This document shows, one piece after another, positions 1 through 5,007 of a DNA stretch of 5,007 nucleotides; positions within the stretch are counted from its first letter, which is position 1; each line of letters starts with the position of its first letter. Location of the stretch: NCBI GenBank assembly GCA_003235605.1, contig QJVU01000416.1, forward strand, positions 1 through 5,007, in the 5' to 3' direction. The position numbers and the translations under genes were made by a program. Below the pieces are notes generated by a model. The model saw only the letters and a program-made list of their open reading frames with translations. It was not told the DNA's origin and made no database searches. This stretch comes from Planctomycetota bacterium (GTDB taxonomy: Bacteria > Planctomycetota > UBA1135 > UBA2386).

Positions 1-479
1 GCCTGGACCTCGGACCTGGCTCCTATACCGGGCTACGCATCGCCGTGACGTTTGCGCGTGCGCTGCACGTGTTCCTCGGCATCCCGGTGCTCACCACAAC
101 AAGCCTCCAGCTGATGGCCCTGGCTGCTTGGCGCGAGGGGCTGGTGGCCGAGTCCCGGCGCATTCGTCCGATCCTGGACGCTCGACGCAACCGGTTCCAC
201 AACGCGCTGGTGGAGTTCGCTGATGGCGTGCGGTTGACGGAGCCCCCGCGGGCGGTAGGCCGCGAAGAGCTTCTCGAGAGCATCCGAGCAGACGAGGTAT
301 TGTTGGCCGACGAAGGCCTGCACAAGATGCTCGGTGAGGCCGCGGCGCGTGCGGGGGCTCGTGTCGTGGGGCGCCTGGACTTTGCCGCAGGTCTGCTCTT
401 TGACGCACGGCTGCAGCTCACGAACTGCGCTGGCGACCAGCTGCAACCGCTCTACCTCATGGGCTCGTACGCGGACTAG
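1..479 (+). CDS. tsaB: tRNA threonylcarbamoyladenosine biosynthesis protein TsaB (3' part, start outside window)
   Basis: TsaB is the catalytically inactive ASKHA-fold partner of TsaD. With TsaE they transfer the threonylcarbamoyl group to A37 of ANN-decoding tRNAs in the cytoplasm. Reading from base 3 gives LDLGPGSYTGLRIAV, the TsaB signature loop (family form GPGSFTGLRIG), followed by ALHVFLGIPVLTTTSLQ, which matches the usual 'GIPL.GVSSLEALA' segment. The C-terminus, QPLYLMGSYAD, also has the family's typical 'P.YLR' ending. About 158 codons are visible. TsaB proteins are usually about 220-240 residues, so roughly the first 60-75 residues lie left of the window. A GTG at base 45 falls inside the conserved loop and is not the start. 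The gene ends with TAG at 477-479, facing the histone gene convergently. The frame is intact, with no sign of decay. The identification rests on the motif and the overall layout and is secure. Confidence 0.93.
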   Translation, partial: LDLGPGSYTGLRIAVTFARALHVFLGIPVLTTTSLQLMALAAWREGLVAESRRIRPILDARRNRFHNALVEFADGVRLTEPPRAVGREELLESIRADEVLLADEGLHKMLGEAAARAGARVVGRLDFAAGLLFDARLQLTNCAGDQLQPLYLMGSYAD

Positions 480-509
480 CCACCTGGGCTTGCAGGTCGT
501 ACATGGAAC

Positions 510-548
510 AGCCCACCTGATCTGCGAAAGGTCCAAATCAGATGGGCT
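510..548. terminator. Hairpin in the tsaB/histone convergent gap, likely terminator
   Basis: The arms AGCCCACCTGAT (510-521) and ATCAGATGGGCT (537-548) pair over 12 positions with one C-A mismatch, around a 15-base loop. In minus-strand RNA that mismatch becomes a G-U wobble, so the stem is unbroken for the histone transcript and slightly weaker for the tsaB transcript. There is no clear T-tract on either side, so this is not a textbook intrinsic terminator. The position between two convergent stops supports a termination or 3'-end protection role. A smaller hairpin, ACCTG/CAGGT (482-486 / 493-497), sits directly after the tsaB stop. Confidence 0.5.
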
Positions 549-560
549 TGGCGAGCGCGT

Positions 561-596
561 GACCGGCCCGGGCCCGGTCGGCGGCGCTCCGGCGCC
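561..596. terminator. Two tandem GC-rich hairpins just past the histone stop
   Basis: The first hairpin is GACCGG (561-566) with CCGGTC (574-579), around the loop CCCGGGC. The second is GGCGC (583-587) with GCGCC (592-596), around TCCG. Read on the plus strand, the second is a C(UNCG)G tetraloop, an exceptionally stable RNA fold. They lie 21-56 bases beyond the histone TAA on the minus strand and downstream of tsaB on the plus strand. With the hairpin at 510-548 they form a cluster in a 137-base gap that has no coding signal. There is no U-run, so the terminator role is inferred from position and stability. Confidence 0.45.
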
Positions 597-616
597 TCGA
601 AGGGTCAGCGCAGACC

Positions 617-814
617 TTACAGGTCCTGCGGCTTCAGGGTCTTGCGCTTGTTGGCGAGGGCCCTGGCCTCAGCCTTCTTGATCATGTCGCGCACCACGCC
701 GTCCAGCGCGCCATAGAAGTCCGAGGAGACGTTGCACTTTTTGGTGGCACCTTTCGTGCGGGACTTGGAGATGATGAGCTCCACGGAGCCCGCCTTCTTC
801 TTTCTTGCTGCCAT
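617..814 (-). CDS. Small bacterial histone-fold protein (65 aa, truncated final helix)
   Basis: This probably is a DNA-binding chromatin protein that dimerises through a histone fold on the nucleoid. Visible layout: a basic N-tail (MAARKKK, residues 1-7); a short helix 1 (about 11-22); a loop with C27-N28; helix 2 starting at SSDF (30-33) and running to about residue 54; then NKRKT (55-59) and LKPQDL (60-65), which looks like the beginning of helix 3. The R57-K58-T59 plus D64 spacing (R to D = 7) matches the archaeal histone loop-2 RKT and the 'RD clamp' (R52/D59 in HMfB). There are 12 Lys and 5 Arg against 6 acidic residues, a net charge of about +11. Archaeal histones are usually 65-70 residues with a full helix 3. 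Here the protein stops at D64-L65, as in short bacterial histones of the Bdellovibrio type. The ATG is preceded by AAGGA, and the stop is TAA. It is a single-gene unit, convergent with tsaB and divergent from the AsmA-like gene. The family call comes from motif reading without a search. The alternative is an unrelated small basic protein. Confidence 0.72.
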   Translation of the reverse strand: MAARKKKAGSVELIISKSRTKGATKKCNVSSDFYGALDGVVRDMIKKAEARALANKRKTLKPQDL

Positions 815-825
815 TGTTTTCTTGG

Positions 826-830
826 TCCTT
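826..830 (-). promoter_or_regulatory. Ribosome binding site of the histone gene
   Basis: The minus strand reads AAGGA at 830-826, followed by 11 bases before the ATG at 814-812. This is a partial Shine-Dalgarno with slightly long spacing. It supports the 65-residue start and argues against the overlapping open frame on the same strand (669-881). Confidence 0.55.
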
Positions 831-853
831 ATGACGTTCTGAGCGTGGCACCA

Positions 854-872
854 GCACGCCCCCTCGGCGTGC
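854..872. promoter_or_regulatory. Perfect 7-bp inverted repeat in the presumed histone leader
   Basis: GCACGCC (854-860) and GGCGTGC (866-872) are exact reverse complements around the 5-base spacer CCCTC. The element lies 40-58 bases upstream of the histone ATG. If transcription starts near the candidate promoter at 893-921, this would be a stem-loop in the 5' leader of the mRNA. Otherwise it could be an operator half-site pair. The symmetry is seen directly; the function is inferred. Confidence 0.35.
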
Positions 873-892
873 CGCGCGCAAATAACGCTGGG

Positions 893-921
893 AAGTTTGG
901 GGCCGGTGCTCTTGCTGTCAA
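893..921 (-). promoter_or_regulatory. Candidate sigma-70-type promoter for the histone gene
   Basis: The minus strand has a perfect TTGACA (921-916), a 17-base spacer, and AAACTT (898-893). The -10 hexamer is poor overall but keeps the two most important bases, A at position 2 and T at position 6. The spacing to the ATG would give a leader of about 70-75 bases that includes the inverted repeat at 854-872. The -35 match is good and the -10 is weak, so this is a candidate only. No convincing plus-strand promoter for the AsmA-like gene was found in 815-1091. Confidence 0.3.
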
Positions 922-949
922 CGCAAAAGAATGCACTTTCTGGGCGAAT

Positions 950-985
950 CAGGCCATTTCTCGGCCAAAACAGGCCATCTCGCGG
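950..985. repeat. Imperfect 15-bp direct repeat with 21-bp period in the divergent promoter region
   Basis: CAGGCCATTTCTCGG (950-964) and CAGGCCATCTCGCGG (971-985) match at 13 of 15 positions. Their starts are 21 bases apart, which is two helical turns, so both copies face the same side of the DNA. They lie between the histone gene and the AsmA-like gene, upstream of both starts. This arrangement is typical of a tandem binding site for a regulator, but no regulator can be named from sequence alone. A short CGGG-TTTT-CCCG symmetry (983-994) overlaps the end of the second copy. Confidence 0.45.
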
Positions 986-1091
986 GTTTTCCCGTCACTG
1001 GCCGGTGCAGCCACCCAAGGCCGCCGCAGCTGTGCCGCGCTGATCGACCCTGCGGTGGCGATGGCTAAGATGCCGTCGGGGCCCGACGCCT

Positions 1092-4000
1092 TTGAGCCGC
1101 AAGCGAATCCTGATTCTGTTCCTTGGTTTCTTCACGACCCTTGCCGGCTCCACGTACTTCGCCCTCCACTTCGCGGGTGCCTCCAAAGGGCTGGTGGAGC
1201 GGGCACTGCGACCGTTCTTGCAGACCTTCGAGCTCGCCGACGCCGACGTAAACCTGTCCGAATGGAAGGTGATCCTCCGCAAGTTCAAGATCCCCAACCC
1301 GAACCACCCATCGCGGGGCCCGCTCCTGGCCGTCGAGCGAGTGGACGTGGATCTGGATCCGAACCCGCTTCGCACCGCCGGAACCGTCCGCAAGGTGGCG
1401 CTCACCAAGGTTGGCCTGAACCTGAGCCTCGTCGAGGGTGAGACCCTGGACCTCGACCAGATCCTCAAGACCGCAGGCATCGAGCAGGTCAGCGACGAGC
1501 AGGTTCCGGCGATCACCGTCACAGACTCGGTGGTCCGGCTGCGGCTCGCGCCGAACGAAGACGACATCGTCTTCCGGGACGTGACCGCTCAGCTATTGCC
1601 TGTGGAGAACGAAGACGAGCTCATGCAGCTCTCCGGAACGATGATCTCGCCCATGGGGCAGAGAGTGACCCTCACCGGGAGCTGCAACGTCCGCAAGCAG
1701 GAGTTCAGGGCCATCATGGAGGCGAACGACATCGCGATGGCCCCCCAGCAGGCTGCCTCGTTCAGCAGCGAGGTCGCTCAATACCTCGAGCGAGCGGGTG
1801 TTGCCGGCCTGATCAAGAAGGTTGCTGTGTGGCTGGAACTGCGGGCGCCGGACCCTGAGAACCCCGCGCTCGAACGATTTGGCGGTGGCATCGGTATCGA
1901 CTTCGAGGATCTTCGGGCCACGCCGCCGGACCTCCCCTACCCCGTGAGCGGCGCGCGAGGCAAGGTGTTCTGCAGCACCAGCGACAACGGAACGGTCAAG
2001 TTCCAGGTCGAGAAGCGCGGCATGGACGGCGACCTGCAGGTCGTCGGCAGCATGACCAACTGCTTCTCCAGGCCTTTCGTGCCCAGCTACAACATCAGGC
2101 TCGATGCCCGCGAGGTGCTGATCGGTCCCCGACTGGAGCATGCCCTGAACCAGCCGGAGCTCCCGGAACCCATGCAGGTCTGGCGGGCTTTCGCTCCCTC
2201 CGCAGGTCGGCTGAGCGGCCGGCTGCATTTCTGGAACGAGCGGCCTGGCGAGAGCCCGCAGGTCTCGGCGGACCTGGACCTGCTGGGGGTCTCCGCGAAG
2301 TTCGAGGGCTTCCCACCGGGGCCGGGCGGGCGGCGCATCTGCTTTCCCTACCCCTTGACCAACATCAGGGGTCGCGTGCAGGTGCGGCCCGATGGGATCA
2401 CCCTCTCGGGCCTGAGCGCGGAGGCCGGCGAGGGGCGGATCCAGATGACCGGCAACCTGATTCCGTCGAACGGCCGGATCTTGCCTGCGGTAGACATCGA
2501 GTGCCGGGCCGTTGCATTCTCCCCACAGTTGCGAGATGCCCTCGAGGCCATGCTGGAGGGGGGCGGGGCAATCTACGACGAGTACCAGCCGCAGGGCAGC
2601 ACCGACGTGTCCTTGCAACTGCGGCCCAAGGACGGCCGGGTCCGCTTCGCTGCAAGCATGAGCCCCCTGAGGGCGAGCATGACCTACGCGGGGTTCCCCT
2701 ACCGCGTCGACGGCATCCGCGGCGTGGTCACGATCACGGAGGAAGGCGTCCGGATGAACGTCCACGGCCATTGCCGCGCCGGCGCGGTAGCCGTGAATGG
2801 ACGGTTTCGCTTCGGCTCCGAGAAAGGTCTCCAGGGGTCAGGACTCCACTCGGAGCTCTGGATCAACGCCACCGGCCTTCCCCTGGACAGCGAGATGAAA
2901 CGGGCAGTCGCCACGATGTCGCAGATGGCTGGGAGGGCCTGGGACTTCTTCTCGCCGCGTGGAACAGCGGACTGTGAGGTGACGCTCTGGAAGGGGGCTT
3001 CGGATTCCGAATTCGACTACGACGCGCGCCTCAGAGCACATGGCGTGTCCGCGCTCATGCAGGCGCCGCAGGTCCCCATGGAGGACCTGGAGGGCGACAT
3101 CTTCTTCCATGGCACCGGGACAAGCCTCCGTTGCGACGTCAGCTCACTGCGCGGCCAGATCAACAACGGTCCGAACACCATCCCGGCGAGCATCCTGTTT
3201 CACGGCACGGGCCAGATGGAAGGGGACAAGAGCCGGTTGAACCTGACGAGCATCATCCGGCGCATACGTCTGACCGACGACCTGGCCAGCGCCCTCGACA
3301 AGGCAGAGGTCATCGAGTCGAAGACCTGGGATCTTCTCGCACCCGATGGCTATGTCGACGTCATCGGTCGCCTGCAGAAAGGCTACGACGACAAGGACAT
3401 GCAGCAGTCCTACCGCATCCGCCTCCAGGACGTTCACTCTTCCTGTCGCCTGCTGCCCGGCAAGGCCACCGACTTCAGCGGTGATGTCGCCGTCGAGAAG
3501 GGTGTCGTGAGCTTCCAGAACATCCGCTTCAAGATCGACGGCTCACCGATCCTGTGCACGCGCGGGTCCGCATCCTATGCAGACGGGGTCTCCACGGTCG
3601 AGGCAGCGCTCTTCGCGGAGAGCTACCAGGTCGACAAGCGCCTCGCCAGGATCATGAGCGGGCCGACGCGCCAGATCTATCTCGACAGCAGCATGAGCGG
3701 CGACGTGAAGATCACCGACCTGAAGCTCACGTTCCGCTTCCCCGACGCCGGGCCCAGCTTCGAGACCATGTTCTCAGGACAGCTGGTGGCCAACAACCTC
3801 CAGCTTGGCCTCGCCATCCCGATCCAGCACATCAACGGCATCGTGACGCTCAAGGAGGGCGTCATCGACGAGAAGGGCGGGCACGCCACGGGAAGCGTCA
3901 GCGAGGCCAACGCCATCATCGACCAACACCAGGTGCATGGTGTCTCCTGTTCGTTCGCGTTCGACCAGGACAAGGTGGAAATCAGCGACCTTCGTTTGCG

Positions 4001-4646
4001 CCTGCACTCCGGGCGCGTCGAGGGCAACGGGCCGAACAACCTCGCCCTCCGCCACGAGTTTGCCGGTAGCGGCAACCTGCGGATGTCCCTTCGCTGGGAC
4101 GGGGTCAGCCTCACCGAGACAATGCGCGCCAGCGGCATGTCGCTGGCGAGCAAGTACCAGGGCAACCTGTCGGGCGACATCGACGTGCAGGAGCTGCGGG
4201 GGAGCAACCTGCTGGACATCCGGGCCAGCGGCAACGTGGCGATCAACAACGGCAACCTCGGGCGGGTGCCGGTATTCTCGACCATCTACGACTACCTGAA
4301 GCCGGATCAGCGTCCCCGCTTCTCTTCGGGCCGGCTCAAGTTCACGGTGGCCGAACGAACTGTGGTGCTGAGCCAGATCAAGCTCAAGTCCAGCATCCTG
4401 GACGTGGACGGCAGGGGCAAGGTCACGCTGGATGGCTACTCCGATATCCTCCTGAGCCTGCGCGCCTTCGGCGGCGGCATGGACAGGTTCGTGAGGTCGA
4501 TCATCGAGTTCCAGATCTATGGCTACCTCCGCGAGCCCAAGACCCGACCTGTGTGGCTCGGGCAGCGACGGTCCGGTCGCCGCCTCCTGTCGCCGCTGCC
4601 GCCGGTGAACCCGAACGAGCTGCAAGCGGGCGGAATCCGCGAATGA
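1092..4646 (+). CDS. Large membrane-anchored AsmA/TamB-like protein with internal repeats (1184 aa)
   Basis: This is probably an inner-membrane-anchored periplasmic protein of the AsmA/YhdP/TamB type, a group implicated in phospholipid movement to the outer membrane and in envelope homeostasis. The N-terminus has a basic pair (R3-K4) and a hydrophobic stretch at about 5-27 (ILILFLGFFTTLAGSTYFAL), a signal anchor. The body is almost entirely predicted beta strand. A 'PY-x4-I-x-G-x-V' turn recurs with its Gly at residues 290, 427, 544, 668, 797 and 916. A second motif, 'W/Y-D-x-x-x-P-x-G', recurs at 364, 495, 617, 746 and 863. Residues about 1015-1125 form an AsmA-type C-terminal module (GNVAINNGNLGRVPVFSTIY, then DVDGRGKVTLDG). 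A polar, Arg/Pro-containing tail follows. The start is TTG at 1092: the frame is closed by TGA at 1041-1043, no ATG or GTG lies between, and the next GTG would remove the membrane segment. The Shine-Dalgarno is weak. The length is close to YhdP (about 1270). The stop overlaps manC. The superfamily is fairly sure; the exact subfamily is not. Confidence 0.82.
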   Translation: MSRKRILILFLGFFTTLAGSTYFALHFAGASKGLVERALRPFLQTFELADADVNLSEWKVILRKFKIPNPNHPSRGPLLAVERVDVDLDPNPLRTAGTVRKVALTKVGLNLSLVEGETLDLDQILKTAGIEQVSDEQVPAITVTDSVVRLRLAPNEDDIVFRDVTAQLLPVENEDELMQLSGTMISPMGQRVTLTGSCNVRKQEFRAIMEANDIAMAPQQAASFSSEVAQYLERAGVAGLIKKVAVWLELRAPDPENPALERFGGGIGIDFEDLRATPPDLPYPVSGARGKVFCSTSDNGTVKFQVEKRGMDGDLQVVGSMTNCFSRPFVPSYNIRLDAREVLIGPRLEHALNQPELPEPMQVWRAFAPSAGRLSGRLHFWNERPGESPQVSADLDLLGVSAKFEGFPPGPGGRRICFPYPLTNIRGRVQVRPDGITLSGLSAEAGEGRIQMTGNLIPSNGRILPAVDIECRAVAFSPQLRDALEAMLEGGGAIYDEYQPQGSTDVSLQLRPKDGRVRFAASMSPLRASMTYAGFPYRVDGIRGVVTITEEGVRMNVHGHCRAGAVAVNGRFRFGSEKGLQGSGLHSELWINATGLPLDSEMKRAVATMSQMAGRAWDFFSPRGTADCEVTLWKGASDSEFDYDARLRAHGVSALMQAPQVPMEDLEGDIFFHGTGTSLRCDVSSLRGQINNGPNTIPASILFHGTGQMEGDKSRLNLTSIIRRIRLTDDLASALDKAEVIESKTWDLLAPDGYVDVIGRLQKGYDDKDMQQSYRIRLQDVHSSCRLLPGKATDFSGDVAVEKGVVSFQNIRFKIDGSPILCTRGSASYADGVSTVEAALFAESYQVDKRLARIMSGPTRQIYLDSSMSGDVKITDLKLTFRFPDAGPSFETMFSGQLVANNLQLGLAIPIQHINGIVTLKEGVIDEKGGHATGSVSEANAIIDQHQVHGVSCSFAFDQDKVEISDLRLRLHSGRVEGNGPNNLALRHEFAGSGNLRMSLRWDGVSLTETMRASGMSLASKYQGNLSGDIDVQELRGSNLLDIRASGNVAINNGNLGRVPVFSTIYDYLKPDQRPRFSSGRLKFTVAERTVVLSQIKLKSSILDVDGRGKVTLDGYSDILLSLRAFGGGMDRFVRSIIEFQIYGYLREPKTRPVWLGQRRSGRRLLSPLPPVNPNELQAGGIRE

Positions 4647-5007
4647 CCCTGCATGTCGTGATCATGGCGGGGGGTGCCGGAACCCGCTTCTGGCCGGCCA
4701 GCCGTCGCTCGCGGCCGAAGCAGTTCCTGCCCCTGGCTCGAGGCCGGCCCCTGCTCCAGGACACCATCGACCGCGTTCGTGACGTCAGCGGTACCGAGAA
4801 AACCTGGATCGTCACCAACCCCGAACAGGCGACGTCGCTTCCCCAGGTGCTCGAGGGCTTCCCCGAAGACCATGTCATCGTGGAACCGGAAGCCAGGGAC
4901 ACCGCCCCCTGCGTGGCCCTGGCCACCGCCACGATCGAAGCCAGAGAGCCCGGCGCCACCATCGCGGTGATGCCCGCTGACCATGTGATCGAGTCGGGGG
5001 ATACCCT
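4643..5007 (+). CDS. manC: Mannose-1-phosphate guanylyltransferase (5' part, runs off window)
   Basis: This enzyme makes GDP-mannose from GTP and mannose-1-phosphate in the cytoplasm, feeding lipopolysaccharide, exopolysaccharide or glycoprotein synthesis. The 121 visible codons carry the sugar-nucleotidyltransferase fold signature near the N-terminus: MAGGAGTRFWPASR (8-21) followed by PKQFL (25-29), which is typical of ManC rather than of glucose-1-phosphate enzymes. EPEARDTAPC (81-90) corresponds to the family's 'EP..RNTAPA' (here D86 replaces the common Asn), and MPADH (110-114) is the 'PADH' metal/nucleotide motif. The ATG at 4643 overlaps the TGA of the AsmA-like gene (ATGA), indicating translational coupling. 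A weak GGCGGA sits 8 bases upstream. The catalytic remainder, and any C-terminal isomerase domain that would show a bifunctional enzyme, lie outside the window. A related mannose/glucose nucleotidyltransferase with other specificity cannot be excluded. Confidence 0.92.
   Translation, partial: MTLHVVIMAGGAGTRFWPASRRSRPKQFLPLARGRPLLQDTIDRVRDVSGTEKTWIVTNPEQATSLPQVLEGFPEDHVIVEPEARDTAPCVALATATIEAREPGATIAVMPADHVIESGDT

Noticed and set aside
334..681. Plus-strand open frame bridging the end of tsaB and the intergenic hairpins
   Set aside because: It overlaps the secure TsaB frame and its sequence shows no domain; it is a shadow of a high-GC region.
669..881. Minus-strand open frame overlapping the histone gene in another frame
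   Set aside because: It has no recognisable features, and the histone frame has the RBS, the basic composition and the conserved motif.
845..1441. Plus-strand open frame beginning in the intergenic region and overlapping the AsmA-like start, including an ATG at 1061
   Set aside because: The product becomes Arg/Pro-rich nonsense where the overlapping frame gives a clear signal anchor and beta-rich protein. Kept only as a possible frameshift alternative for the start.
1593..2771. Long open frame on the minus strand (392 codons) inside the AsmA-like gene
   Set aside because: The translation is low-complexity and rich in His/Arg/Pro/Ala with no recognisable domain. It is antisense to a well-supported gene and arises from high GC and codon bias.
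3774..4625. Open frame on the minus strand (283 codons) opposite the C-terminal part of the AsmA-like gene
   Set aside because: It has the same antisense composition pattern, no family features, and covers the conserved AsmA C-terminal module on the other strand.
4630..4640. Short palindrome GCGGAATCCGC just before the manC start
   Set aside because: The 5-base arms have a single-base centre, cannot form a stable RNA hairpin, and are likely to occur by chance in GC-rich coding sequence.
1..5007. Search for tRNA/rRNA genes, CRISPR arrays, insertion sequences or phage attachment sites
   Set aside because: No cloverleaf, regularly spaced identical repeats, transposase motifs or terminal inverted repeats were seen; the window looks like stable chromosomal DNA.

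Overview
This window is GC-rich bacterial chromosome holding four genes, two of them cut by the window edges. The core genes tsaB and a mannose-1-phosphate guanylyltransferase, together with a large AsmA/TamB-type envelope protein, indicate a bacterium with an outer membrane. A deep-branching lineage such as Planctomycetota or another PVC-related group, or a Myxococcota/Bdellovibrionota-type bacterium, would fit. That placement is an impression from gene style and from the presence of a bacterial histone; it has not been tested phylogenetically.

Layout: (1) 1-479, plus strand: the 3' part of tsaB (tRNA t6A synthesis), entering from the left edge with its diagnostic glycine-rich loop right at the start. 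(2) 480-616: a convergent intergenic stretch of 137 bases with several GC-rich hairpins and no coding signal. It probably ends transcription from both sides. (3) 617-814, minus strand: a 65-residue, very basic protein that reads as a minimal bacterial histone fold with a truncated last helix. (4) 815-1091: a divergent intergenic region with a consensus -35 hexamer for the histone gene, a perfect 7-bp inverted repeat in the presumed histone leader, and an imperfect 15-bp direct repeat with a 21-bp period. (5) 1092-4646, plus strand: an 1184-residue membrane-anchored AsmA-like protein starting at TTG, with about six degenerate internal repeats of roughly 117-137 residues and an AsmA-type C-terminal module. 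(6) 4643-5007, plus strand: the first 121 codons of mannose-1-phosphate guanylyltransferase (manC-like), overlapping the previous stop by ATGA and running off the right edge.

The AsmA-like gene and manC are almost certainly co-transcribed and translationally coupled. One makes GDP-mannose for surface glycans and the other probably handles lipid traffic or outer-membrane homeostasis, so a shared envelope theme is reasonable but inferred. The histone gene is a separate single-gene unit on the opposite strand. The two items most worth attention are the single-domain bacterial histone and the repeat architecture of the AsmA-like protein, which looks like a bridge-type lipid-transfer groove.
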